Shown here: piece after piece, positions 1 through 10,195 of the stretch
How the letters are laid out: every line of letters starts with the position of its first letter
Position numbering within the stretch: position 1 is the stretch's first letter
Origin: an uncultured Chloroflexota bacterium
GTDB taxonomy: Bacteria; Chloroflexota; UBA11872; VXNJ01
Assembly: GCA_913043205.1 (NCBI GenBank)
Contig: CAJWLF010000002.1
Location: 45,206 to 109,205 of the forward strand
Reading direction: 5' to 3'
Length of the DNA: 64,000 nucleotides
Program-made: the position numbers and the translations under genes
Notes under the pieces: model-generated
Told to the model about the DNA's origin: nothing
The model's database searches: none
The model's input: only the letters and a program-made list of their open reading frames with translations

Positions 1-954
1 GCAAGTCCAACTCCCACAACAGAAACGTTGTCCCCTCTAACTGGTCTTCCATCAGATAAAACTATAGTTAACAGAAGGCCCCTAGCGATAAAAATAGGTA
101 ATAACCCGGAGGCCCGACCCCACTGGGGCCTTAACGAAGCCGAAATTGTAATGGAGCATTACACCGAAGGTGGAGTTACTCGCTATACAGCCCTATTCCA
201 AGGAAGCGACTCTGTCAGGGTAGGCCCTTTAAGAAGCGCAAGATTAATAGACATTCAAATTTCCCAAGAATATCAAAGTTTGTTTGCTCATGTTGGTGGT
301 AGCCCAGGCGTGAGAAGCGCCTTAAAAGTCTTAGGTCGATTGGACCGAGACGAATTTTTTTACGGATCAGACGGTCCTTTTTTCCGAACAGGAGACCGCG
401 TGCCGCCGGAAAACGCTTGGGTCAATCTACTAAAGTTACGCGATGAGGTCGAGCGGCTAGGACTGAGCCCCGAAGTTAACATTGATTCCTGGAATTATTA
501 CAACAGTATGTCAGAACCAATCAATGCTCGATTGGTTATCGTGCCTGCCCCGCCAATGTCATCAGAAACCTACAGATCTCGTTATCAATTTGAGTCAGGC
601 AATGGCAAATACCTCAAGTTCATTGGACAAGCCCCTGCCATCGATGGGAAAACCGGTGACCAGATTAGCGTCAACAACCTGATCATTCAGACTGTAGGGC
701 ACTACATTACTGATATCGAAGAAGACTCTCTCGGTAACATGAGCCTGGAAATACAAACTATTGGAGAAGGGAAAGTGACTGTTTTTCGGGACGGATCAGT
801 CGTGGAAGGCTTATGGAAGAAACCTACTCGGGATACCAGGACACAATTTTTTCAGAACGATGGCTCCCCAATACAACTCAAGCGGGGCAACTCTTGGATC
901 CACTTTTTACCTGACAACGAAACGGTGAACTGGCAAGCATCCCTTGACACTTAA
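1..954 (+). CDS. DUF3048 (YerB-like) domain protein, 5' truncated by window start
   Basis: Frame 1 is open from base 1 (ASPTPTTETLSPLTGLPSD...); RPLAIKIGNNPEARPHWGLNEAEIVMEHYTEGGVTRY...VGPLRSARLIDI is typical of DUF3048/YerB. Confidence 0.85.
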   Translation, partial: ASPTPTTETLSPLTGLPSDKTIVNRRPLAIKIGNNPEARPHWGLNEAEIVMEHYTEGGVTRYTALFQGSDSVRVGPLRSARLIDIQISQEYQSLFAHVGGSPGVRSALKVLGRLDRDEFFYGSDGPFFRTGDRVPPENAWVNLLKLRDEVERLGLSPEVNIDSWNYYNSMSEPINARLVIVPAPPMSSETYRSRYQFESGNGKYLKFIGQAPAIDGKTGDQISVNNLIIQTVGHYITDIEEDSLGNMSLEIQTIGEGKVTVFRDGSVVEGLWKKPTRDTRTQFFQNDGSPIQLKRGNSWIHFLPDNETVNWQASLDT

Positions 955-1059
955 GTGCCCTTACTTGTCGGAGCCACTCAGGCTTAGACCTTTTTGCGAC
1001 CGCACATCCATCAGAAGTAAGATTTCGGTTCTGGTGGCAAGCAGAGACACCAAGTCGTC

Positions 1060-2703
1060 ATGAATGCCGCTCAGATCACAGTGTTCGGCGGAGCTGGACA
1101 AATCGGCGGCAATAAGATTCTTTTGCAAGATAGCGGCACTGATTTATGGTTTGATTTTGGGTTAAATTTTGAGCAGTCAGGACGCTATTTTGCCGAATTC
1201 CTAAAACCACGCGACAGTAATTCCGGACTATATGATTACTTGATGATGGATTTACTACCTCCCATCGAAGGTCTATACCGAGAAGATGCCGCAGTAAACC
1301 CCATCCACAAAACAGCTTGGCAAGCATCGATTGGGCGCTGGGGACAAAAAAGTTCAAAGACCGATGGAGTTTTATTGAGCCATGCACACATCGATCACAC
1401 CGGTTACATCGGTTTCTTGAATTCGAAAATACCCATCATTTCATCTGCAATGACTGCCGTAATCGCCAAAGCTATCCAAGATACAGGACAATCCACACTC
1501 AGCTCAGAGATTGCGTATTTCACCAAACGTCACCAAGTCGACAATCTGCCAACTCGCCTGCTTGACACTGGAATCGACCTTGAGGTGCCTCGACTAAAAA
1601 AGCCCGTTAGCACCAAGAACACCGTCTTGGCTCGACCTTGGCTAATTACTGACTACAACAATTGGACCATTGCGGCAGACGAATTTTGGCAAGCATCGCC
1701 AAACCCTCAACTTCCAATTTCAGGACCCATCGTTCAACCGTTCAATGGGTCAATAGGTCAATTAACCGTACGGCCTTTCCCAGTAGACCACTCGATAGAA
1801 GGCGCACATGCTTATGCAGTAAAAACGTCAGCTGGTTGGGTTGTGTATACGGGAGACATTCGAATGCATGGACGGCGCGGCCATCAGACTAGAGCATTTG
1901 CCGAAGCGGTCCGGAATTTAAAACCGATAGCCCTAATATGCGAAGGAACTAGAGTAAGCCCAAATCAATCTGTCTCGAGTACAGAGCAGATTGTTTCTGA
2001 AAAATCGCAACAAGCAGTAATTCAAAGTGATGGCTTAGTGATAGCTGATTTCGGCCCTAGAAACGTGGAAAGACTGATTTCGTTTTTGAATATTGCAAAT
2101 AGAACTGACCGTTATCTGGTGGTCTTGAGTAAAGATGCGTATTTATTAGAAGCAATGAACAAAGTGGATAACTCAGTACCGACGGCAGCAAATCACCCCA
2201 GGATAAAGATATATTTGGACCGTTCTAGTCAAATGAAAGTGTGGGAGCAGTTACTAGTAGCAAAAAACAAGAACAAGTTGGTTCGTTGGCAAGACGTATC
2301 TGACAATCCAAACAAATACATAATCTGTTTGAGTCTTTATGACCTACCTAGATTACTTGACATTAATCCTAAGCAAGGCACTTATATACTGTCGACTACT
2401 GAACCCTTCAACGTGGAAATGGAAATGGATTTTGCTAGGCTAAACAACTGGATAAAAAGATTTAATTTGTCACTAATCGGTGACCCAGATAAAAAGACCG
2501 ATCAAAAGCATGCAGGATTCCATACAGGAGGACACGCTACCAGCGAAGAAATATTTGCATTCATAGAAACTGTAAACCCGCAGATGTTAATCCCTGTACA
2601 TACTGAATACCCAAATTTGATGGCAGAATATGCAGACAATCTAGGAATTCATTGCGAGATTCCCAAGTTAGGGCATACCATCAAAGCCAAAAGAATGACC
2701 TAG
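1060..2703 (+). CDS. Metallo-beta-lactamase/beta-CASP hydrolase, RNase J-like
   Basis: FGGAGQIGGNKILL, LLSHAHIDHTGYIGFL, VVYTGDIRMHG, C-terminal HTGGHATSEEI...PVHTEYP motifs. Confidence 0.8.
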   Translation: MNAAQITVFGGAGQIGGNKILLQDSGTDLWFDFGLNFEQSGRYFAEFLKPRDSNSGLYDYLMMDLLPPIEGLYREDAAVNPIHKTAWQASIGRWGQKSSKTDGVLLSHAHIDHTGYIGFLNSKIPIISSAMTAVIAKAIQDTGQSTLSSEIAYFTKRHQVDNLPTRLLDTGIDLEVPRLKKPVSTKNTVLARPWLITDYNNWTIAADEFWQASPNPQLPISGPIVQPFNGSIGQLTVRPFPVDHSIEGAHAYAVKTSAGWVVYTGDIRMHGRRGHQTRAFAEAVRNLKPIALICEGTRVSPNQSVSSTEQIVSEKSQQAVIQSDGLVIADFGPRNVERLISFLNIANRTDRYLVVLSKDAYLLEAMNKVDNSVPTAANHPRIKIYLDRSSQMKVWEQLLVAKNKNKLVRWQDVSDNPNKYIICLSLYDLPRLLDINPKQGTYILSTTEPFNVEMEMDFARLNNWIKRFNLSLIGDPDKKTDQKHAGFHTGGHATSEEIFAFIETVNPQMLIPVHTEYPNLMAEYADNLGIHCEIPKLGHTIKAKRMT

Positions 2704-2808
2704 AATTGTTCTCGCTGTTAGGTGTTATATTTGACCTATGGATGTAAACAAGCACCACTCCTCGGTATGCTGCTACACATACAATAGCTCTATAGAGCCA
2801 ACAACGAA

Positions 2809-3435
2809 TTGGATAAGCAATTGCCACGAAAAACCATAGATGTTACTCGTTGGCTCCAGGCAGATGGCCTTGCAGATGACGCCATTAAGCTGGACATTGA
2901 GCAAGGTGATTCACGGTCATCCCCTGTACGAACATCTCGTCATTCGTTACAAGAGGGCCAAGGAACACACGTACTTACCCCGTACTTCACAAATCTGGAT
3001 GGAGCAACATTATCGGATCTCGACAACAGAATTTTCTTTGGTGAAGGCCTTATTCTACGGTTTAAATTCCCGGAAGCTAACATCGGTATTGGGCAAGCGG
3101 AGGTAGAAGAAGGAGCGGGAGGAGCTATACACGCTGGCGACATCGTGTTCATGGCAAATCTCGGAGGCGAAGAGAACTCTCCTATCCTTACACCCCAAGC
3201 CGCTAAATGGCTCGTCGAACAAGAAATCAAACTCGTGGGTTTCGACGAAGCATTCCAAGTTGATGTCGCGGATCGTTATGAGACTCACAAAGTGTTCTTA
3301 GATGCAGGGATACCCATCATACGTAACTTAACTAATCTAGATTCACCGGTGGGATTACGGGTAGCAGTGATGGCTCTTCCGCTAGCAGTTTCCAAGTCGG
3401 CATCATCACCTTGCCGGGTTTTGATTTTAGATTAA
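2809..3435 (+). CDS. Cyclase/kynurenine formamidase-like family protein (divergent active site)
   Basis: GTH motif followed by the family-like C-terminal pattern NLTNLDSPVG...VMALPLAV...SPCRVLILD; TTG start. Confidence 0.55.
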   Translation: MDKQLPRKTIDVTRWLQADGLADDAIKLDIEQGDSRSSPVRTSRHSLQEGQGTHVLTPYFTNLDGATLSDLDNRIFFGEGLILRFKFPEANIGIGQAEVEEGAGGAIHAGDIVFMANLGGEENSPILTPQAAKWLVEQEIKLVGFDEAFQVDVADRYETHKVFLDAGIPIIRNLTNLDSPVGLRVAVMALPLAVSKSASSPCRVLILD

Positions 3436-3443
3436 ATATCCCA

Positions 3444-3869
3444 TTATTCAGCAGGGATAATTAGCTCTTGGCCGACGCTTATAAGAGACGGATCAGTGAT
3501 TTGGTTAACTTTTGCTATTAACTCCATACCAACGTCGTACCGAGTAGCAATTCCGGACAACGTGTCTCCCGGCTTGACTATATATGTTTCTTCCTTCACT
3601 TCACCTGGTTGTGAAATCCGAGTTGGAGTCGGCACAGCAATGAAAACAGCGCCTGGCACTTCCAGTGCTACTATCCTAGGCGTTGGAGTCCGTAGCGGGT
3701 CTAATGCGGCGATTACTGACTTACTACCATCGCTCGTAGTTTCCATATCGAAAACCGCAGGAATCTGAGACGTATTCCGCACGTAGACCTCTAACACTAC
3801 CAACGCTACAACAGTAATCGCTATAACGAAAAGAAGTGGCCAAAACAATACACCGCCCCTATATTTCAA
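3444..3869 (-). CDS. Membrane-anchored LysM domain protein
   Basis: N-terminal TM segment; C-terminal LysM YIVKPGDTLSGIATRYDVGMELIAKVNQITDPSLISVGQELIIP. Confidence 0.9.
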   Translation of the reverse strand: MKYRGGVLFWPLLFVIAITVVALVVLEVYVRNTSQIPAVFDMETTSDGSKSVIAALDPLRTPTPRIVALEVPGAVFIAVPTPTRISQPGEVKEETYIVKPGDTLSGIATRYDVGMELIAKVNQITDPSLISVGQELIIPAE

Positions 3870-3971
3870 TTTGGCCTACTTGAATACAAATTGCCACCAG
3901 CTCTCTTAGTGACCGGAACTTAAAATACGGCTCTTCCTATTCAGATCGAGACCATAATTTGCAACATTCAT

Positions 3972-4049
3972 TGGGGTGGCCGAGGGGGTTCGAACCCCCG
4001 ACCTCTTGGGCCACAACCAAGCGCTCTAACCGACTGAGCTACGGCCACC
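3972..4049 (-). tRNA. tRNA-His (GTG)
   Basis: Reverse complement G-GTGGCCGTAGCTCAGTCGGTTAGAGCGCTTGGTTGTGGCCCAAGAGGTCGGGGGTTCGAACCCCCTCGGCCAC-C-CCA; cloverleaf arms, GTG anticodon, encoded CCA. Confidence 0.96.
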
Positions 4050-4252
4050 ATGCTAAATCCCACAAAACTTTTGATCTCTAACTTCAACCACATGGCAAAT
4101 TCTAGCAGTGTTAGCCCGAACTAAACACTGAACAAAACCAAAAGAATAGTTGGAGTGTAGGCTGAACCAGAAGTACAATCTGGCTAAACTAACCCACAGT
4201 ATGAAAATGTATCATCTAACATACAACCACACGCGAAAGATACCACAAAGAT

Positions 4253-4684
4253 TTGCTTGCACGTAGGACGTTAAATTCATGGGTTCCCGTATGTGTATGG
4301 TCTGCAGCGATATTTGTCTTATCGCACCAATCATCCCTGCCAGAGCTTCCCAACAAAACTACTGACACCATGGCAAAAGCATTCGGTCACTTCGTAGAGT
4401 TCGGTGTTTTATCCCTTTTGGTGTACCGTGCACTATACCGGAAACATGTTGACTGGACTAAGGCGGCTGCTATTTCCATATTTTTCTGTTTGACATACGC
4501 AATATCGGACGAATTACACCAAACGTTTGTACCTGGCAGACACCCATCATTGTCAGACATAGTGATTGATGTATTGGGAGTAATTACGGGCATGTTGGTT
4601 GCCGTAGCCATATCTGTTAAATTCCCGCTAAACACTGTCATTTTCCCAAACCAAGTAACCACAACCAGAGAAAGGAACCAGTAG
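4253..4684 (+). CDS. VanZ family membrane protein
   Basis: SHQSSLPELP...KAFGHFVEFGVLSLLVYRAL...DELHQTFVPGRHPSLSDIVIDVLG; TTG start. Confidence 0.85.
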   Translation: MLARRTLNSWVPVCVWSAAIFVLSHQSSLPELPNKTTDTMAKAFGHFVEFGVLSLLVYRALYRKHVDWTKAAAISIFFCLTYAISDELHQTFVPGRHPSLSDIVIDVLGVITGMLVAVAISVKFPLNTVIFPNQVTTTRERNQ

Positions 4685-4687
4685 CCA

Positions 4688-6169
4688 ATGCATGGCGAAA
4701 AGTTTATGGATCACGGCTTAACCTTCGATGATGTTTTATTGGTGCCAGGAAAATCAAATATTCTTCCTATGGAAGCCACACTGGATACTAAGTTAACTCC
4801 TAACATAACGTTAAAAACCCCTCTGTTGTCATCACCCATGGATACCGTCACCGAATCTGCCATGGCGATAGCTATGGCTAGAGAAGGTGGATTAGGGGTA
4901 ATTCACCGCAACCTATCGATCGAAGAACAGGTATCAGAAATAGACAAGGTCAAAAGATCTCAGTCTGGAATGATTACAGACCCCATAACACTGGAGCCTC
5001 AATCCAAACTAGGTGAAGCCCTTGACGCTATGCGCAAATACCATATATCTGGAGTTCCAATTACAGGTCCAGACGGCAAACTCATGGGTATTCTGACCAA
5101 TCGAGACATACGTTTTGTTCGCGACAATAACGTACCGGTAGAAGACTTGATGACAAGCGACAACCTAGTGACCGTTCCCATAGGTACTACACTAGATGAT
5201 GCAGAAGATATCCTTCATCAACATCGAGTGGAAAAATTACTAGTCGTCGACGACGGGTTCTACCTAAAAGGCCTAATTACTGTTAAGGATCTGTCAAAAC
5301 GAAAACAACACCCTGATGCATCTTTTGACCCAAAAGGCCGACTATTGGTAGGGGCAGCGGTGGGAGTAGATGAAGATGCGAAAGACCGTGCCGTCGCCCT
5401 TGCAGAGTCCGGAGTAGATGTCCTTGTCTGCGATACAGCTCATGGCCATAGCTCTAGAGTTTTGGCAATGACAGAGTGGTTGAGATCAAACTTAGATGTG
5501 GACATTATCTCCGGTAACGTCGCTACAGCGTCCGGAGCTTCAGATCTCATTGCGGCAGGCTGTCATGCGGTGCGAGTTGGGGTGGGACCTGCCGCAATCT
5601 GCACAACTCGTGTAGTAGCAGGTGTAGGTGTTCCTCAAGTGACAGCCGTCAACGATGCTGCATCAGTATGCACGGAGCACGGTATTGGATTAATTTCCGA
5701 CGGAGGGATACGGTACTCTGGGGACGTTGCCAAAGCCATAGCAGCTGGGGCGGATGCTGTCATGATAGGTAGCTTGTTTGCAGGCACTGACGAAAGCCCA
5801 GGCGAAATAATACTCTCACAAGGCGAGCGAGTTAAAGACTATCGAGGGATGGGGTCCATCGGTGCTATGCGAGCCAGAGGCTATAGTAAGGACAGATATT
5901 TTCAAGATAGTATTGAGGACGATTCCGGGCTCATTGCTGAAGGCATAGAGGGGCAAATTGCTTATCGAGGAGCACTCTCTATAACGGTCAGGCAATTGAT
6001 TGGAGGTCTGCGACAAGCTATGGGTTACTGCGGCACGCCTGACATAGCTGAACTTAAGGCAAAGGCAAGATTTGTAACCATGTCAGTCGCTGCACTGCGT
6101 GAGAGTCATCCTCACGACGTAATAATCACCAAGGAGGCTCCAAATTACCAGACTCAAGCGCGCCGTTAA
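4688..6169 (+). CDS. guaB: Inosine-5'-monophosphate dehydrogenase
   Basis: [20 protein letters not shown] pair, [20 protein letters not shown] active-site loop, [10 protein letters not shown]. Confidence 0.97.
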   Translation: MHGEKFMDHGLTFDDVLLVPGKSNILPMEATLDTKLTPNITLKTPLLSSPMDTVTESAMAIAMAREGGLGVIHRNLSIEEQVSEIDKVKRSQSGMITDPITLEPQSKLGEALDAMRKYHISGVPITGPDGKLMGILTNRDIRFVRDNNVPVEDLMTSDNLVTVPIGTTLDDAEDILHQHRVEKLLVVDDGFYLKGLITVKDLSKRKQHPDASFDPKGRLLVGAAVGVDEDAKDRAVALAESGVDVLVCDTAHGHSSRVLAMTEWLRSNLDVDIISGNVATASGASDLIAAGCHAVRVGVGPAAICTTRVVAGVGVPQVTAVNDAASVCTEHGIGLISDGGIRYSGDVAKAIAAGADAVMIGSLFAGTDESPGEIILSQGERVKDYRGMGSIGAMRARGYSKDRYFQDSIEDDSGLIAEGIEGQIAYRGALSITVRQLIGGLRQAMGYCGTPDIAELKAKARFVTMSVAALRESHPHDVIITKEAPNYQTQARR

Positions 6170-6282
6170 CTCGAAGATTGAGCTATAGAGGCAAGTCTAT
6201 GACCCTATTGAGGGCAATCAAAACAGCATTACTGGTGATTTCTTATTGGACATACCGACCAATAAGCAAGCAACATATTTAA

Positions 6283-7776
6283 ATGCAAACAAACCCACCA
6301 AAAGGCGAAGAGTTAGACGGCAATTTAATTGCCCCACGGCTAGATAAGCTCGCACGAATCCGAGAATTAGGTTTGTCACCTTACCCTGATCAGTTCGCAC
6401 AGACTCACACATTGAAGGAGGTGGTAACCTTCAACCCGGAGGCGCCTGACACACCTACCAAATTCGCAGCATCCGGGAGATTAATGCGCATAAATCACAT
6501 GGGTAAGAGCTCTTTCGCGCATATACAGGACGATGGCCACAGACTTCAACTCTATTTTCAGAAGGACACGCTAGGAGAAGAATCTTATTCTCAATTTGTT
6601 GATTTGTTTGACCTAGGTGATTTCTTGGGAGCGGAAGGCAAATTATTCAAGACTCGAACCGGTGAACTTACTCTGCGCGTGGAGCAATATTTAATGCTTT
6701 CTAAAAGCCTTAGACCATTGCCAGAGAAATATCACGGTCTACAAGACCCGGAAACTCGCTATAGACAACGATACCTGGACCTTATCTCCAACAAAAATAC
6801 CAGAAACATTTTTGTAGCCAGAACAAAAGTCGTTTCGGCAATGCGCCATTTCTTGGACTCTAGTGGATTTATTGAAGTGGAAACCCCAACCCTTCAACCG
6901 CTCTATGGAGGGGCTTCGGCCGAACCATTCACCACCCGTTACAGGGTATTGGACCGAGATTTCTATCTACGCATCTCCGACGAGCTCTACCTAAAGAGGT
7001 TAGTCATAGGTGGATTAGATCGGGTGTATGAAATCTGCAAGGACTTTCGTAATGAAGGAATTGACCGTACCCATAGTCCAGAATTCACAATGATGGAATG
7101 TTATCAGGCCTACTCCAATTACTTGGACATGATGGATCTAACGGAACGACTAGTCGCCCATATTGCTGTTCATGTAAATGGAACCACTAGCGCCGCATTT
7201 GGGGACAACGAATTAAACTTCAACCCACCATGGAACCGACTGGATTTTCGGGAATCGATACTCAATACAGTAGGAATAGATTTAGACGATTTCATAGAAG
7301 CCAAACAATTGGCATCAGAATCGCTTAAGGCCGGAGTGAAAACCAATCCGGAACTTGGCTTAGCTAAAGTCCAAGACCAATTATTTGAAGCAACTGTCGT
7401 ACCCACTCTGATACAGCCCACTTTTGTACACGATTTCCCGTTAAGCATGTCTCCACTCGCAAAGGAACTTAGCGATAAGCCCGGATATGCTGCCAGGTTC
7501 GAACCGTACGCCGGTAAAATGGAGTTTGGGAATGCTTTCAGCGAATTAAACGATCCTCAAGAACAACGACGTCGTTTCTTAATGCAAGCAGAAGCCATAA
7601 AACTAGGCGACGCAGAAGCTCAACAACTGGACGAAGATTTCATACGTGCAATGGAGCACGGAATGCCCCCCACCGGAGGCCTTGGAATCGGTATAGATCG
7701 ATTAGTGATGCTACTTACAGGAAACCAAAATATCCGTGAGGTCATCTTGTTCCCTTCATTGAGGACGTTGGAGTGA
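6283..7776 (+). CDS. lysS: Lysyl-tRNA synthetase (class II)
   Basis: RQRYLDLI, FIEVETPTLQPLYGGASAEPF, NEGIDRTHSPEFTMMECYQAY, GLGIGIDRLVMLLT. Confidence 0.96.
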   Translation: MQTNPPKGEELDGNLIAPRLDKLARIRELGLSPYPDQFAQTHTLKEVVTFNPEAPDTPTKFAASGRLMRINHMGKSSFAHIQDDGHRLQLYFQKDTLGEESYSQFVDLFDLGDFLGAEGKLFKTRTGELTLRVEQYLMLSKSLRPLPEKYHGLQDPETRYRQRYLDLISNKNTRNIFVARTKVVSAMRHFLDSSGFIEVETPTLQPLYGGASAEPFTTRYRVLDRDFYLRISDELYLKRLVIGGLDRVYEICKDFRNEGIDRTHSPEFTMMECYQAYSNYLDMMDLTERLVAHIAVHVNGTTSAAFGDNELNFNPPWNRLDFRESILNTVGIDLDDFIEAKQLASESLKAGVKTNPELGLAKVQDQLFEATVVPTLIQPTFVHDFPLSMSPLAKELSDKPGYAARFEPYAGKMEFGNAFSELNDPQEQRRRFLMQAEAIKLGDAEAQQLDEDFIRAMEHGMPPTGGLGIGIDRLVMLLTGNQNIREVILFPSLRTLE

Positions 7777-7782
7777 TAACGC

Positions 7783-9051
7783 TTGCTTAGCCTGGATTAC
7801 GTACGAAACCACAGCGACTTAGTACGCTCTGGAATACGAGCAAAAGGCCACGATCCAAAGATTCTAGATTCTGTATTAGAGCTGGACCGGCAACGTCGAC
7901 AAGTACTTGTTGACTTAGAGTCGTTGCGCCATAAAGTAAAAAGCTTGTCTAAAACAATTGGTAGCTGCAAAAAAGATGAGCGTGAAGAATTGATAAAAAT
8001 GTCAAAGGCCATTTCAGCGCGTATTTCACCATTAGAAACCCAGTTAGGGACTATTGACAACGATCTTCGCAAGGCAATGCTCAACATTCCCAATATCCCT
8101 CATCATTCTGTACCTGCAGGAGATAGCGCTTCAGACAACAAAGAGTTAGAGCGGGGCGGCAGAATGGTTACGTTCGAGTTCGATCCTCTCGATCACGTAT
8201 CACTAGGGACAAGGCTTGGACTAATTGATTTCGACAGAGCGGCAGCAGTTTCCGGGACAGGATTCTGGGTGTTTTGCGGAGCCGGAGCCCGTCTTCAACG
8301 AGCACTAATCAATTTGATGCTAGATACACATACGGCAAACGCTAATTACAAAGAGATTTACACACCTTCCTTGATACGAACTGAGTCACTTGTCGGCACC
8401 GGGCAATTGCCCAAATTTGCCGAAGATCAATACAAGATTCAAGGGGAGGACCTGTGGCTGACTCCTACTGCAGAAGTTCCAATTACTAACCTTCACAGAG
8501 ATGAGATAATCATTGGTGAAGATTTACCCATATATTATGCGGGCTACACACCCTGCTTTAGAAAGGAAGCCGGAGCTGCTGGCCAAGACACCAAAGGCTT
8601 GCTGAGAGTCCATCAGTTCGACAAGGTTGAATTGGTAAAAATCGTAAAACCTCAAGACTCCTATGACGAACTCGAATCGCTGCTACGATCCGTTTTGGAA
8701 GTAGTTTCGATACTAGAGTTACCTTATCGAGTAATTGAACTCTGCAGTGGAGAGTTGAGTTTTTCAAATAGTAAATGTTACGACCTGGAAGTCTGGGCTC
8801 CTGGTACCAACGCCTGGCTAGAAGTATCGTCAGTATCAAATTTCGAAAGCTATCAAGCCAGAAGAGCTCAAATTAGATTCCGTAACGACGCTGGCAAAGT
8901 TGAGTATGCTCACACTCTGAATGGATCGGGCACAGCTCTACCAAGAATAGTGGTATCCATTCTAGAAAATTATCAGAACTCAGATGGAAGTGTCACCGTT
9001 CCAAAGGCTCTACAAGAATCCATGGGCACTGACATTCTTACCATTGAATGA
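7783..9051 (+). CDS. serS: Seryl-tRNA synthetase
   Basis: Coiled-coil arm, LTPTAEVPITNLHRDEII, TPCFRKEAGAAGQDTKGLLRVHQFDKVELV, LNGSGTALPRIVVSILENYQ; TTG start. Confidence 0.97.
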   Translation: MLSLDYVRNHSDLVRSGIRAKGHDPKILDSVLELDRQRRQVLVDLESLRHKVKSLSKTIGSCKKDEREELIKMSKAISARISPLETQLGTIDNDLRKAMLNIPNIPHHSVPAGDSASDNKELERGGRMVTFEFDPLDHVSLGTRLGLIDFDRAAAVSGTGFWVFCGAGARLQRALINLMLDTHTANANYKEIYTPSLIRTESLVGTGQLPKFAEDQYKIQGEDLWLTPTAEVPITNLHRDEIIIGEDLPIYYAGYTPCFRKEAGAAGQDTKGLLRVHQFDKVELVKIVKPQDSYDELESLLRSVLEVVSILELPYRVIELCSGELSFSNSKCYDLEVWAPGTNAWLEVSSVSNFESYQARRAQIRFRNDAGKVEYAHTLNGSGTALPRIVVSILENYQNSDGSVTVPKALQESMGTDILTIE

Positions 9052-9100
9052 AATTTGATTCTATATCATCAGAATTGGTGAACTTTCAAAATTATGTGCG

Positions 9101-10195
9101 TCAGAGGGTGTCTTTGCTACCCGATCCTGAGTATTGAAACATCACCTTGAATCGACCCATTTCCAACGGGTCTAACAGTTGCGCAATGGATTCTCGCTCC
9201 TGCGAATAACGGTCACCAGAAACGCCACTTTGATACAAATAAGGCAAATAGTCTCCTATTCCAAGATCGGTTAGAAATTGGGCCTGTGAAATGACAGTCG
9301 CAGACCTGATTCCATACTGCTTAGCTACTCCCGTTAAGTGATCAAAGTTCACATGGGCCGTCAGATCTTGGAGCCCTGGCCTTTGAAGCAAATTTTCCGA
9401 AATCCCATTATCGCCATATGCCAACGCAGTTCCCTTAGGAAAACGTCCTGAATGTATTTCGGAAGAAGATCCTCCATAGTCGATCACCGTCATTGCCAAG
9501 GTCGAAGACATGTTACTTATGCGGTGGTACTGACGCTCCATATCAGGTCGGAATTCTAACTGGCCTCCATCTGGCACATTAGATCCATATTTTGTGGCAT
9601 ATTGGACAGCATCGTCTTCGGCGGGATACGGAATCCATCCCAAATCCCTTCCGTTACCCGAGACACCTACACGCATCTCTAGCCATTTCAAACCATGCCG
9701 TTTCAAAATATCAAAAGGTAGTGAATCAAAATATTCATTGGCGATTATCAGACAATATTCATGATATTCAATCTCCTCAATATCACTGACCAATTCCAGG
9801 CCTCTCAACTTATTTGCCCGACATCTCCGTCCAGGGCCGATCTCAACCCCAATGTACTCCATAGCTTGCCCCCAATTTGTTTCATCCGAAATTGCCAAAA
9901 TTGATTCGGCAATTCGACCTTCACCACAACCCAACTCTACAACAGCAAATTGGCCCGGTTGACCAAAGCTATTCCATGTATTTTTCACATGGTTAGATAG
10001 CATGCCGCCAAAAACCGGATGCATGCTCGCACTAGTCCCATAATGTGCATACGGGTTTCCAACACCCATGTAGTACCCAAAATGCTGATCGTATAAAGCC
10101 ATCGACATAAAATCAGAAAACCTAATAGGTCCGTTATCGGCAATACGACTCTTGAGGCTACCGAATACTTCATGGGCCATATCGCAATCAGTCAC
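9101..10195 (-). CDS. SAM-dependent methyltransferase, MidA/NDUFAF7 family (COG1565-like)
   Basis: GPIRFSDFMSMALYDQHFGYYM...VVELGCGEGRIAESIL...IIANEYFDSLPFD. Confidence 0.88.
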   Translation of the reverse strand: MTDCDMAHEVFGSLKSRIADNGPIRFSDFMSMALYDQHFGYYMGVGNPYAHYGTSASMHPVFGGMLSNHVKNTWNSFGQPGQFAVVELGCGEGRIAESILAISDETNWGQAMEYIGVEIGPGRRCRANKLRGLELVSDIEEIEYHEYCLIIANEYFDSLPFDILKRHGLKWLEMRVGVSGNGRDLGWIPYPAEDDAVQYATKYGSNVPDGGQLEFRPDMERQYHRISNMSSTLAMTVIDYGGSSSEIHSGRFPKGTALAYGDNGISENLLQRPGLQDLTAHVNFDHLTGVAKQYGIRSATVISQAQFLTDLGIGDYLPYLYQSGVSGDRYSQERESIAQLLDPLEMGRFKVMFQYSGSGSKDTL

